Positions 16,844 to 25,931 of a stretch of DNA of 64,000 bases are shown here, in pieces; position 1 is the stretch's first letter, and each line of letters begins with the position of its first letter. The notes under the pieces were generated by a model. That model did no database searches and was not told the origin of the DNA. It saw only the letters and a list, made by a program, of their open reading frames with translations. The position numbers and the translations under genes are program-made. The stretch comes from Coxiellaceae bacterium (GTDB taxonomy: Bacteria > Pseudomonadota > Gammaproteobacteria > Coxiellales > Coxiellaceae), in NCBI GenBank assembly GCA_030680235.1, contig JAUXWQ010000012.1:22979-86978 (forward strand), written 5' to 3'.

Positions 16844-18623
16844 AAACGAATTGAAAATTGTTGCAAAAATGCTTGTTGAGAAATACGCAACATCTGAATT
16901 AAAAGAAGGATTTGAACTGACTGGCTTGCACGACTATGACGATGCATTAGGAAATTTACTTTATATCCGTCTACGTCTTAAACACCCTGACGGTAGAAAA
17001 TGGATTCGTCCTTTTTATTTTAATAACGAAACACAAACGTGGACTATGGGCGAACCAAAATTTGAAAATGGCAAGCCGCTTTACCATCTTTCAGCACTAT
17101 CACAAAATCACGATACCGAGATATGGATTACGGAGGGTGAGCAAAAGGTTGAAGCTTTGGAGCAATTGGGGTTTATCGCAACAACTTCTGGCTCTTGTAC
17201 AAGTGCATCAACCTCAAACTGGGGAATGCTGCGCGGACTTAGCGTTGTTATAATCCCTGATTTTGATGATGCAGGCACTAAATATGCACAAGAAGTAACA
17301 AAAATTTTACATCAATTAAACTGCAAAATTCGCATTGTGGCCGTTGATAAATTAAACCTGCCTGATGGAGGTGATATTATCAATTATCTCGCAACAAACC
17401 CAAATATAACCAGCTCACACATTAAAGAATTACCTACAATCAGTCCACTAAATATAGCAAACGAAAATACGCACACACAAAATTCAATTATTATTTCACG
17501 CTGTGCCGCAGACATCAAAATAAAGCCCATTGATTGGTTATGGAAAAATCGTTTTGCAAAAGGAAAGTTATCGATGATTGCCGGTGAGCCTGGATTAGGA
17601 AAATCACAAGTATTAGCAAGCATGACAGCATTCATCACGACAGGTGCCATATGGCCTGATGGTGAAAAATGCGAGAAAGGAAATGCAATCATTCTGTCTG
17701 CTGAAGATGATGCAGCTGATACGATTGTTCCTCGATTAATGGCTGCTGGAGCAGATCTTAGTTGCGTTCGAATCATTGATAATGTTAAAAAAGCTGTTAG
17801 TGTCCACAATGAAGGATTAAGTCAATTTAGCTTAGATTGCGATTTAAAAGCACTCGAAAACCTGATAGTTGAAACTGGAAATATACAGGCGATTTTTATC
17901 GATCCAATAGCATCTTATTTGGGTACTCGAATTGATGACCATAAAAATGCCGCAGTACGATCAATATTAACGCCACTATCTAAACTTGCTGAAAAATATG
18001 GCATTGCAATTATATGTGTTACACATTTAAATAAATGCGAATCTCAAAAAGCAATTAACCGCATGATTGGCAGTATAGGTTTTGTTGCAGCTGCTCGTGC
18101 TGCATTTGCAGTAATTCGTGACAAAGATGATAAGGACAAAAGATTGTTTATCCCAATCAAAAATAATATTGGCAATGATCAAACCGGGATTGCGTTTCAT
18201 ATTGAATCCTATGATTTAGAAAACAATATCAAAACCTCACGCATAAAATGGTCAAATGAAGTAATTAATGAGGTTGCTGACGAATTGCTATGCGCAAAAC
18301 CAGATCGCGAAGGAAAAAGCGCACTTGATGAAGCAAAAGAATTTCTATATGAGGCAGTAAAAGATGGCAAAAGGCTGGCAACAGATATATTTGCCCAGGC
18401 TGAAAACGAACACATGTCGGAAAAAACTTTAACAAGAGCGAAGCGTGATTTAGGGATTAAGAGTGAACGCGAAGGTTTTGGAAGTGGCAGCAAAGTATTC
18501 TGGAGGCTACCAGACTCACGCGAGAACCCAACCATAGATGGTCAAAATATTCATACATCGCCACCTAATTTGATGACCATGTATGACACTAATGACCATA
18601 TATGCAACGAAACATTAGCCTAA
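16836..18623 (+). CDS. TOPRIM plus RepA-like AAA ATPase/helicase
   Basis: 595 residues from the ATG at 16836, nine bases after GGAG; a TTG at 16821 is an alternative start. An N-terminal TOPRIM region has EIWITEGEQKVEALEQLG and VVIIPDFDDAGTKYA. A RecA-like ATPase follows with Walker A GEPGLGKSQ, Walker B IQAIFIDPIASYLG, and VTHLNK before a conserved Arg region (MIGSIGFVAAARAAF). The C-terminus looks like a winged-helix DNA-binding piece (TDIFAQAENEHMSEKTLTRA). Together with the CHC2 protein it likely primes and unwinds the excised element for replication. Confidence 0.88.
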   Translation: MNKNELKIVAKMLVEKYATSELKEGFELTGLHDYDDALGNLLYIRLRLKHPDGRKWIRPFYFNNETQTWTMGEPKFENGKPLYHLSALSQNHDTEIWITEGEQKVEALEQLGFIATTSGSCTSASTSNWGMLRGLSVVIIPDFDDAGTKYAQEVTKILHQLNCKIRIVAVDKLNLPDGGDIINYLATNPNITSSHIKELPTISPLNIANENTHTQNSIIISRCAADIKIKPIDWLWKNRFAKGKLSMIAGEPGLGKSQVLASMTAFITTGAIWPDGEKCEKGNAIILSAEDDAADTIVPRLMAAGADLSCVRIIDNVKKAVSVHNEGLSQFSLDCDLKALENLIVETGNIQAIFIDPIASYLGTRIDDHKNAAVRSILTPLSKLAEKYGIAIICVTHLNKCESQKAINRMIGSIGFVAAARAAFAVIRDKDDKDKRLFIPIKNNIGNDQTGIAFHIESYDLENNIKTSRIKWSNEVINEVADELLCAKPDREGKSALDEAKEFLYEAVKDGKRLATDIFAQAENEHMSEKTLTRAKRDLGIKSEREGFGSGSKVFWRLPDSRENPTIDGQNIHTSPPNLMTMYDTNDHICNETLA

Positions 18624-18645
18624 CCTGCAAGAAAAGGATCCTAGC

Positions 18646-19110
18646 ATGACAAACACAACTGAAAACAAAACAGGCAGACCATCAATTTACAGCGCCGAAC
18701 TGGCTCGGGAGATTTGCGATAAAATTGCCTCGAACAGCAAAGGAATAAAAAGGCTATGCGCTGAAAATCCTCATTGGCCAAACAAAGACACAATTTTTTC
18801 ATGGCTAAAAAACAACTCTGATTTTTCCGACCAATACGCGCGAGCAAAACGATGCCAGGTTGAGGCCCTTGTTGATGATATTCTGGAAATTGCTGATGAT
18901 GCGTCACAAGATAACACCCTCAATAATCAAGGCGACGCCGTATGCAACAACGAACACATTGCACGTTCACGACTACGTATTGATACACGCAAATGGATGG
19001 CAGCAAAGCTTGTGCCAAAGGTTTACGGTACACACCCAATTGACATCGAGCCATTTCTCACGCTGTCAGAGCAATTGATAAAATTCACATCAAAAAAAGA
19101 GGCTACATGA
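18646..19110 (+). CDS. Terminase-small-subunit-like DNA-binding protein
   Basis: 154 residues. N-terminal helix-turn-helix (GRPSIYSAELAREICDKIAS, then WPNKDTIFSWLKNNSDFSDQYARAK) followed by the common phage small-terminase segment EALVDDILEIADDAS and RSRLRIDTRKWMAAKLVPKVYG. In phages the small subunit recognises the packaging site; in satellites it can redirect helper packaging. No large terminase is present in the island. Confidence 0.8.
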   Translation: MTNTTENKTGRPSIYSAELAREICDKIASNSKGIKRLCAENPHWPNKDTIFSWLKNNSDFSDQYARAKRCQVEALVDDILEIADDASQDNTLNNQGDAVCNNEHIARSRLRIDTRKWMAAKLVPKVYGTHPIDIEPFLTLSEQLIKFTSKKEAT

Positions 19111-19136
19111 GATCATCTCTTTTTATTTTCAAGTGT

Positions 19137-19721
19137 TCAATTTTGAATGTCATAGGCGGTTTGCAAGAAATTTATATATTTACAATTTACCTGTAGTGGG
19201 AGGTCGTCATTTTTTGGGCTCATATTGCTGTAATAATCACTTGTGACATCGTACACATGAGAGCACAAATCCCCTGCTTTATTTGTGAAAATCATTTTCT
19301 CTGTATAACTCCATGAATCAGAGTCTTTTATTGTAGTATCTTTGGTGAGATAGCCAGCCTCGATTGTTCCGCATGTACCATGTGGTTTGGCATCATTCCA
19401 TGCCCAGTTTCCTGTTTTCTCGTTGTACTGAAACTGCTGCGTGTAGGTTGTGCTAACGATGGTGCATGCTTGTTTTGCAATATCTAACCAATCCGGCAAA
19501 AAATTATGGGTAGGTGAGTCGTGAAACACTCCAACCTCGGTAATCTTACATTCAATTGTTCCACCTGAAATTTCATGGCAGTCAATACGCATGCTATTGT
19601 GATTTTTTGCATCTATAAAAATCTGGTGTCGAGGGTATTTAATACCAGCAGCTGTGACTGCCTCAAATCCGAAAGTGATTGCATTATACATTAGCAAGAA
19701 AACACATATTATCAGCTTCAT
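19137..19721 (-). CDS. Exported protein of unknown function (island cargo)
   Basis: 194 residues with a signal peptide (MKLIICVFLLMYNAITFGF) and a cysteine-rich mature part (seven cysteines after the signal, e.g. RIDCHEISGGTIECKI, GTCGTIEAG, GDLCSHVYDV, QVNCKYINF), suggesting a disulfide-bonded periplasmic or secreted protein. No family is recognised. It is convergent with the terminase-like gene, so it belongs to a separate cargo transcription unit. Confidence 0.6.
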   Translation of the reverse strand: MKLIICVFLLMYNAITFGFEAVTAAGIKYPRHQIFIDAKNHNSMRIDCHEISGGTIECKITEVGVFHDSPTHNFLPDWLDIAKQACTIVSTTYTQQFQYNEKTGNWAWNDAKPHGTCGTIEAGYLTKDTTIKDSDSWSYTEKMIFTNKAGDLCSHVYDVTSDYYSNMSPKNDDLPLQVNCKYINFLQTAYDIQN

Positions 19722-19889
19722 TGAATCACCTTTTATTGTTTGAATCGCAAAAATCTAAATTTACTTTCAAAATTTATGCCCAATGAAATTATTGTTTGTT
19801 TGCGTTAAGCAATGAGTTGCGATGATGTAAAAGCTATCTCTAGACTATTTATCGACATAACGGAATATCTGGCATAAGAAATACCACTC

Positions 19890-20849
19890 TCATTTTAAGG
19901 AGCCATCTATTTCTGATAGTCCCCGCAGAGAATCAGAATTCTTTTCTGCAATGACATGATTAAGTTGAGACTCTTGTTTTGAAAGGTTTTGTATTTGATT
20001 AAACAAAGTATCAAAATTATTTTGTGCATCGATGCTTCTAAACTGGTAGCTATTATTTTCAAAAATAACTTTGCCATAGTTTTTTTCAAATAGGTTTGCT
20101 AAAGCTATGTAAGCATTTACTTCTTGTGTTTGAACATTTGTTAGATCGGAGAGCATTTCTTCTGAGCGTTGAGACGATAAAAGATATGCCTTCCAAAATG
20201 CTGTAGTTGCCCCATTTTTTTCTTTTAGCCTAATCTGAAGATTTCTTAACAAAGTTAATTTATAATTTGAAATAATGACGTTCTTTTCCTTTAAGAACTC
20301 TTTGTAGTTATTAAATATTAAGCGAATATTTTTTACACCATCTAATGATAGAAATGATTTAGGTGTTACTACTGATTCTATGTTTTTTGAAAATAGATAT
20401 TCTTGATCTCCAATCCATTTTACTTGAGAGCTATATTCATTTGTAACGTTTTGCATTACAAGTACGACTTCTTTACCAATACTTTTATCTTCATTTCTAG
20501 CGTATATAGTGTGCATACAAGCATATATTTCAATAATAATAAAAACTGATACCAATCCTATTTTAGAGAAAATAAATCGAAAGGGAATCTTTTGGCGTAG
20601 CCTGCTTGGAATAGCAAAGCTGATAAGTAAAATAAAAAGAAAATTTCCAGTATGTTCACCTAGCATTATGGCGTAACTATTTGCATACTCAGCAAAAAGA
20701 CTTTGAGGCAGGATAAATAATGTAAGTGCGATGAGCAGAAGAACCATGAAGTATAAATTTTTTATATTGAGAATAGTCAAAAAGGTTTTTTCATTAATGT
20801 ATCCAGATATTTTTAGCAACAGTCTATTCTTCAATGTTGGTTTCAACAT
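19890..20849 (-). CDS. Membrane protein with long helical C-terminal domain (island cargo)
   Basis: 319 residues; hydrophobic segments near residues 32-54, 67-81 and 96-113, then about 200 polar residues predicted mostly helical with coiled-coil character (NYKLTLLRNLQIRLKEKNG, DTLFNQIQNLSKQESQLN). No family is recognised. The topology, anchor plus soluble helical sensor or stalk, resembles many uncharacterised island membrane proteins. Base composition is as AT-rich as its neighbours. It could belong to a defence or signalling pair with the exported protein, but nothing proves it. Confidence 0.6.
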   Translation of the reverse strand: MLKPTLKNRLLLKISGYINEKTFLTILNIKNLYFMVLLLIALTLFILPQSLFAEYANSYAIMLGEHTGNFLFILLISFAIPSRLRQKIPFRFIFSKIGLVSVFIIIEIYACMHTIYARNEDKSIGKEVVLVMQNVTNEYSSQVKWIGDQEYLFSKNIESVVTPKSFLSLDGVKNIRLIFNNYKEFLKEKNVIISNYKLTLLRNLQIRLKEKNGATTAFWKAYLLSSQRSEEMLSDLTNVQTQEVNAYIALANLFEKNYGKVIFENNSYQFRSIDAQNNFDTLFNQIQNLSKQESQLNHVIAEKNSDSLRGLSEIDGSLK

Positions 20850-21008
20850 GTTATTTTCTCAGGTATTTTTATTGGTTTTTAATTAAAACTAAAGCAGGCT
20901 AAGAAAACTTCTATTTATCGCTCAACATTGTATATACTGCTTCAAAAGCGCGCCCTGCTAATTGTGTTAATAGAAAGATTTATTTTCTAACTTCATGTGC
21001 TTAACGTA

Positions 21009-21191
21009 TTATTTTAAAATCAATAAATTGTGATGATACGAAAGCCCGGTTCTTTTAGATTCGCCTGGGTTCATACTTCTGTGTGGCGCGATATAAGTTC
21101 CATTTCTGTTAACACACCCTCTTACTATGTGTGACGCTAATGTAGCGGTAGAAATTAAAAGCATAGCGCTTAAAAATAATAATTTTTTCAT
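21009..21191 (-). CDS. Small exported protein, possibly truncated
   Basis: 60 residues with a signal peptide (MKKLLFLSAMLLISTATLAS) then HIVRGCVNRNGTYIAPHRSM, a match to the VRGY-x2-DGTYV-x-PH-x3-NP motif of small secreted proteins found in phages and islands. In those the motif is usually followed by a GNVNPYTGK segment, which is missing here, so the C-terminus may be lost to a frameshift. Confidence 0.5.
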   Translation of the reverse strand: MKKLLFLSAMLLISTATLASHIVRGCVNRNGTYIAPHRSMNPGESKRTGLSYHHNLLILK

Positions 21192-21370
21192 GTGAAGCCT
21201 TGTTTAATAAATTTAGCTCCTTGCATCTCCTGTTTGTCCGTTAGAAAACAAAATCAGCACCACACGGGGTTGGTAACTTTGTTTCGCGGAGATTTATAAC
21301 ACATATCTTTTTAAAAAAATAGCATCTCTTGGGCGTGGCTCTAATAAGTGTTTTGCGATGTACTTTTGGT

Positions 21371-21634
21371 ATGGAAAAAAGACACCCCAATCTCGTCAAA
21401 ATAGGCAAAAGAATACGTGCGTTACGAAAAGCACAGGGGTACTCTCAGGAAGATTTTGCCGCTGTTGCCAACCTTGGTCGCAGCTATGCTGGTCGTGTTG
21501 AGCGTGGCGAACAAAACATTTCGATGCAGAGCCTTATTCAAATTGCGCTTACACTTAATGTCGAGCTCAACGAATTTTTTCCATTGTTGAAAGAACTGAA
21601 GCCACCCTACAGAAAAAGACTTACTCAGCATTGA
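21371..21634 (+). CDS. XRE-family helix-turn-helix regulator
   Basis: 87 residues from the ATG at 21371; the frame also extends back to a TTG at 21329. Cro/C1-type HTH: IGKRIRALRKAQGYSQEDFA then NLGRSYAGRVERGEQNISMQ and LIQIALTLNVELNEFF. Divergent from the small exported protein, with a 180-bp spacer that likely holds promoters for both. It probably controls island cargo. Confidence 0.85.
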   Translation: MEKRHPNLVKIGKRIRALRKAQGYSQEDFAAVANLGRSYAGRVERGEQNISMQSLIQIALTLNVELNEFFPLLKELKPPYRKRLTQH

Positions 21635-21842
21635 GCAACAACACGACCATCATTGTCACAATAAACACTGTGGCATCTTATCTTGTAATGCATTAATATC
21701 GCGGCTCATTGGCTTATGAATCAAAACAACAGCGTCAGAAACGGATGTGATGCCTCATCATTGATTGAAAAATAAAATACGTCCATATTTTACTTAGACT
21801 TACCGATTGAGTGAATTCCATTTGGAAATACAAGCTAATTTT

Positions 21843-22481
21843 ATGAGAAATAAACCAAAAAAAATAAAAATGTGTGCCATATGCGGCCTAACTGATGTCT
21901 CTGGATCAAAGGACCACCTCCCTCCAAGAAAAATATTTTCCGATCCACTACCTAAAAATTTGATTACAGTTCCAACTTGCATGGAATGTAATAACCAGGG
22001 CTCAAAATATGATGAAACTTTTAAAACATTTCTTGCATTTATACTCGGGCTTTCTCCCGTAACAGAATCGCTTTATAAAAGTGCTATTTCCACGGCGAGT
22101 AAAAAGTTTTCTAGATATATATCACAGAATATGAAACAAGCCGTTTTAAAGACATCTGGAGGAATTATTTACGAAAAAGGATATGTCCTTCCGTTAGATG
22201 AAAAAATTTCCAATGGATTTCAAGCAGTAATTCAAAGAACTACTGCTGGCCTATATTTCAAACACTTTCGTGAACACATTGGAAAGGAGAAAAAATTTGA
22301 AATTAGATTTCATTATGTTCTTCACAAGGAAATGATAGAAACTCTTAATTTTGGATACAACAGGATTGGCAATCAATTTTCTTATTTATATTCAAAAACC
22401 TGCCCTACTGAAAATTTTCTTTCATTATGGCTGTTTGAATTCTATGAGCGCTTTTGGGTTTCATGCGCTGTAACAGAATAA
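21843..22481 (+). CDS. HNH-nuclease-like zinc-finger protein (island cargo)
   Basis: 212 residues from the ATG at 21843 (TTG at 21807 is an alternative). The N-terminus has a treble-clef layout: CAICG, then KDHLPPRKIF, then TCMECNNQGSKYDETF, i.e. C-x2-C ... DH ... C-x2-CN, as in HNH endonucleases linked to islands and defence loci. The C-terminal part (YFKHFREHIGKEKKFEIRFH) is not recognised. Nuclease activity is inferred from the finger and DH pair only. Confidence 0.65.
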   Translation: MRNKPKKIKMCAICGLTDVSGSKDHLPPRKIFSDPLPKNLITVPTCMECNNQGSKYDETFKTFLAFILGLSPVTESLYKSAISTASKKFSRYISQNMKQAVLKTSGGIIYEKGYVLPLDEKISNGFQAVIQRTTAGLYFKHFREHIGKEKKFEIRFHYVLHKEMIETLNFGYNRIGNQFSYLYSKTCPTENFLSLWLFEFYERFWVSCAVTE

Positions 22482-22601
22482 AACAAACTTTAAATAATTT
22501 AAAATAATTACTAAAAAAATCAAAAATTGTACTCTTATGATAACGACATAAAAATGCCCTTTCTTCAAAAAACGTCCAAAACCTCATTCAGTCCTTAAAA
22601 T

Positions 22602-22626
22602 ATGTGCTATCATTTGATGGCACACA
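22602..22626. promoter_or_regulatory. Operator-like palindrome before the toxin-antitoxin pair
   Basis: ATGTGCTATCATTTGATGGC followed by ACACAT is an imperfect inverted repeat 19 bases before the antitoxin ATG, in the place where antitoxins usually bind to repress their own operon. Confidence 0.5.
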
Positions 22627-22644
22627 TTATATTTGGGGTGACCA

Positions 22645-22968
22645 ATGGATACCTTTTCAGTACGGGACTTGCGTGAACGTACAGGTGAGCTAATACACGA
22701 TGCCGAAGCAGGTAAATTGTCGCTTATTACAAAACACGGGCGACCTGTTTTTCTCGCGATCCCCTTTACCGATGATTTAATCGAGCTTGGCCTGCGTCCG
22801 GCGCTTGCTGTGCATCTATACAAAGAAGGTGTGCTTACCTTAGCCAAAGCAGCAAAGCTGTCAGGTGAATCACTCGAAGGCTTTATCGCAGCGCTAAGTA
22901 AACTAGGGATCTCCATTGTTCATTACACAATAAAAGACGTGAATGAGGAGCTCAAGGATTTTGAATAA
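22645..22968 (+). CDS. Antitoxin: PHD-like N-terminus with UPF0175 C-terminus
   Basis: 107 residues. The N-terminus MDTFSVRDLRERTGELIHDA with KLSLITKHGRPVFLAIPF is Phd/YefM-like; the C-terminus GVLTLAKAAKLSGESLEGF with LGISIVHY is the UPF0175 helix-turn-helix. UPF0175 proteins are antitoxins of DUF3368 PIN-like toxins; the toxin gene begins inside its last 26 bases. The two-part antitoxin may combine DNA binding and toxin blocking. Confidence 0.85.
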   Translation: MDTFSVRDLRERTGELIHDAEAGKLSLITKHGRPVFLAIPFTDDLIELGLRPALAVHLYKEGVLTLAKAAKLSGESLEGFIAALSKLGISIVHYTIKDVNEELKDFE

Positions 22969-23458
22969 AGTAATTATCGCTGATGCAAGCCCACTCATTG
23001 CATTTGGCAGCATCGACAAACTCTCTATCTTATTTAAATTATTTGGAAAAGTAGTTATTCCAGAAGTGGTTGCCGCTGAATGCTTGGCAGATAAAAAACG
23101 TCCGGGGGCTGTTGCCATTGGCAAAGCTATTCATGATGAGAAAATTCAAATAGTCCATGCTTCAACAGAAACGAATGAAACTAATGATGTGCTCACAACA
23201 TTAGACGATGGTGAAGCTGCCGCAATTGCGCTTGCTCATTCATTAAATTTACCCTTAATCATCGATGAAAAACGAGGTCGTGACGTTGCAAAAAAATTAG
23301 GCATCAAAATTATTGGCACAATCGGTGTTTTGTTGTTGGCAAAAGAAAAGAAAGTCATTAAAGCCATCAAACCCATTTTATTACTTTTAAAAAATGGACA
23401 TTATTTTTTATCAGATGCATTAATAAAAGATGCTTTGAAGAGCGCCAAAGAAAAATAA
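22943..23458 (+). CDS. DUF3368 PIN-like ribonuclease toxin
   Basis: 171 residues (ATG at 22943; a TTG at 22961 after AAGGA is also possible). PIN-fold acidic residues: IIADASPLIAFG (D near residue 14), VPEVVAAE-type IPEVVAAECL, LDDGEAAAIALA (D/E pair) and PLIIDEKRGRDVAKKLG. The final segment with YFLSDALIKDAL is typical of DUF3368. It should cleave RNA when freed from the UPF0175 antitoxin and helps keep the island. Confidence 0.87.
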   Translation: MRSSRILNKVIIADASPLIAFGSIDKLSILFKLFGKVVIPEVVAAECLADKKRPGAVAIGKAIHDEKIQIVHASTETNETNDVLTTLDDGEAAAIALAHSLNLPLIIDEKRGRDVAKKLGIKIIGTIGVLLLAKEKKVIKAIKPILLLLKNGHYFLSDALIKDALKSAKEK

Positions 23459-23574
23459 TTTTTTATAACAGCATCAGCTGGGGGTATTTTAAGGGGTATC
23501 GTCAAAAATCGAATTCAATAACTCTATTTAAAACAATAGATTAAGACGTAAATTCAATTGACGCCGTCCAAAAC

Positions 23575-23629
23575 CCCTTGTAAATACTAGGTTTTTTCTA
23601 TATTCTTCGTCCAGCAATATCCAATGAAT
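23575..23629 (+). repeat. Right island direct repeat (attR candidate)
   Basis: Begins CCCTTGTAAATACTAGGTTT and ends ATCCAATGAAT; differs from the left copy at five positions. A GGGGTAT-rich stretch at about 23478-23500 just inside it mirrors the boxes in front of the integrase. Confidence 0.7.
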
Positions 23630-23673
23630 CAATGGCATTAGGTTAAGCATTAATATCTGGTAGACTTGCGCCC

Positions 23674-25857
23674 TTACGAAAATTCAATAGAATTGAACAA
23701 CACTTCTCCGGTATGAATATTATAAATAGCGCCGATTATATTAATTTCATTTTTTGAAAACATATCCTTTAATATCGTGCTGTGCTCAAATAAATAACTT
23801 TTAGTGATTTTGACATTGTTCTCAATGACGTGATCAAGAAAGGTTTCTTTATTTTCAGAAAGATTTCCAGTGGCTTTTTCCATCTCAATGGCAGGCTTAA
23901 TTTTTTCAATTAATTGCGTGATATTGCCCATCTGAAAATTCTCACATGCTGCTTTAATGGCGCCGCATTCTCTATGCCCTAATACTATGACCAACTTGGT
24001 TTGTGCAACTTTACAAGCGTATTCTATACTTGCCACAATATCTACATTTGCTATATTGCCCGCTACACGCGCTACAAATAAATCTCCTAATGTTAAATCA
24101 AAAATAATTTCAACTGGAACCCGCGAATCAATACAACCTAAAATAACGCCGATCGGATGTTGTGAGTGCGAGTTCATTTTGATCTGATGCTTGTAATCTT
24201 TATGAATTGGTGTTCCATTCATAAATCGCTTATTGCCTTCCATTAATATTTTCAAGGCGTCTTTATGTGTCAATTTCATTTGAACATCGTAAGTTGTCGC
24301 ATTGATAAAATTCACTTGATTTTTTATTTCATAATAATCTTTTAATCCACTTATGTTTAAACGAATATTTTTTTCAGGCGCTTGTTCGTCTTTGAATTCT
24401 TTTATAACCCCTAAAACATCTGTATCTATATAATCCGTGGAATTTGCATCGATCAAGACGTTAGATTTGTTTGGAATTTTATTTAATTCATCGATTATAG
24501 CTGCCTTATTCAGAAACGTAATTTGCTGCGGTAAAATGAATCTTAATACTTCCCCAGATGCATGTGATTCATTTACAACCAAAAGTGAATTTTTAGAATT
24601 ATAATGCAAAATAAATAAAATACTTACAGTTAGACCAATTAAAATACCTGTGAGTAAATTTGTAAATATAATTGAGATTACTGTAATTAAAAACGGAATA
24701 AAATATCGCATACCTTGACCGTATGCTTTTTTAAATAGATTTAAACTCGATAATTTATAGCCTGTATGAATTAAGATCGCAGCAAGCGCAGCGAGAGGAA
24801 TGTCATTTAAATATTTTGGAATCAGCGTGATCGAAGCTAATAAAATAAATCCATGGAGTATCGTCGAAAGCTTTGTTTTGGCTCCCGCGTAAATATTAGC
24901 AGATGAACGAATAATGACAGATGTAATGGGTAATCCACCTAACAATCCGGAAAAGATATTACCAAAACCTTGCGCAACTAATTCTAGATTTCGAGAAGTA
25001 TAGCGATGTTTTTTATCAATTTTCTCAATACCTTCAAGACACATTAAAGTTTCTAGAGATGCCATCACTGCAATCATAGCGGCGTAAGTATAAACTTTTA
25101 TATTACTTAGCGCAGAGAAATCAGGAAATTTAAGTTGTGATAAAAATTCTGAAAATGATTTATTCAAAGGCATATTTACTAAATGAAAGCTTTGTAGCGT
25201 AAGGCCAGGGATAAATACTTTCGAAAGCATGTTGATCATAATGGCGCAGAAAACAACCATCACAGAGGCAGGAATAATTTTAGCAAGCTTTGGCAGGTAT
25301 TTTTCCCAACTAAGTAAGATAATGAGTGAACAAAGTGTAATGAGGATCGCCATCCCGTTGATATGTGAGATCGCGCTAAAGAGATAAGGAATACTTAATG
25401 TTTTCTCAGTGTGTTCAAGCGCTAGATTCACACTAGCTGAATCATGATAATATCCAAGCGCAATCGGTAATTGTTTTATAATAATTAATATTCCAATCGC
25501 CGCTAATAATCCCTGAATAACATTGGTAGGGATATAATTTGCGATAAAGCCGCCACGAAAAATGCCTGCGATAATTTGTAAAAAACCAGCGATTGTAAGT
25601 GATAGTAAAAAAAGCTCAAAGCTTCCCAGCTCAGCAATAACGGAAATGGTTACCGCAATCATACCCGCGGCGGGCCCACTCACACTCACCTTGGATCCAC
25701 TGATGAAACCAACAACAATGCCGCCAATGATGCCTGTCAGTATCCCGGAAAAAAGCGGCACGCCTGATGCCAACGCAATTCCTAAACACAGCGGAATTGC
25801 AACGAGTGCTACAGTAATACTGGCAAAAATATCTTGTTTTATGTAAGAAAATGTCAT
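23674..25857 (-). CDS. SulP anion transporter fused to beta-carbonic anhydrase
   Basis: 727 residues. Residues 1-400 form the SulP membrane domain (PLCLGIALASGVPLFSGIL, SKVSVSGPAAGMIAVT, and the GGLPITSVIIRSSANIYAGA loop). A STAS-like piece follows (NVLIDANSTDYIDTDVLGVI). From about 530 comes a beta-carbonic anhydrase with zinc ligands in GCIDSRVPVE (C, D) and LGHRECGA (H, C). SulP-CA fusions are thought to carry bicarbonate and interconvert it with CO2 at the inner face. It is the last gene of the dab operon, with GGAGG before the ATG. All zinc ligands are present, so the enzyme half is expected to be active. Confidence 0.93.
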   Translation of the reverse strand: MTFSYIKQDIFASITVALVAIPLCLGIALASGVPLFSGILTGIIGGIVVGFISGSKVSVSGPAAGMIAVTISVIAELGSFELFLLSLTIAGFLQIIAGIFRGGFIANYIPTNVIQGLLAAIGILIIIKQLPIALGYYHDSASVNLALEHTEKTLSIPYLFSAISHINGMAILITLCSLIILLSWEKYLPKLAKIIPASVMVVFCAIMINMLSKVFIPGLTLQSFHLVNMPLNKSFSEFLSQLKFPDFSALSNIKVYTYAAMIAVMASLETLMCLEGIEKIDKKHRYTSRNLELVAQGFGNIFSGLLGGLPITSVIIRSSANIYAGAKTKLSTILHGFILLASITLIPKYLNDIPLAALAAILIHTGYKLSSLNLFKKAYGQGMRYFIPFLITVISIIFTNLLTGILIGLTVSILFILHYNSKNSLLVVNESHASGEVLRFILPQQITFLNKAAIIDELNKIPNKSNVLIDANSTDYIDTDVLGVIKEFKDEQAPEKNIRLNISGLKDYYEIKNQVNFINATTYDVQMKLTHKDALKILMEGNKRFMNGTPIHKDYKHQIKMNSHSQHPIGVILGCIDSRVPVEIIFDLTLGDLFVARVAGNIANVDIVASIEYACKVAQTKLVIVLGHRECGAIKAACENFQMGNITQLIEKIKPAIEMEKATGNLSENKETFLDHVIENNVKITKSYLFEHSTILKDMFSKNEINIIGAIYNIHTGEVLFNSIEFS

Positions 25858-25931
25858 TCGTTTTTAACCTCCAAGTTAATTCATAATTTAATGGCGCCAT
25901 GTTTAGCAAACCATTCCATAGTTATTTAAAA

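Larger units (their letters stand above)
14120..23629. mobile_element. Integrated genomic island beside ssrA (about 9.5 kb)
   Basis: Bounded by 55-bp direct repeats (50 of 55 bases identical) at 14120-14174 and 23575-23629, starting 39 bases after the tmRNA 3' end. Gene order is typical of P4-like satellites: integrase, unknown, AlpA, CHC2 finger protein, TOPRIM/ATPase, terminase-small-subunit-like, then cargo and a toxin-antitoxin pair at the far end. No capsid, tail or conjugation genes are present, so it would need a helper. Confidence 0.8.

Noticed and set aside
23674..25857. SulP-carbonic anhydrase fusion as an assembly or frameshift error
   Set aside because: The frame is continuous through a STAS-like linker, and such fusions are known in other bacteria.
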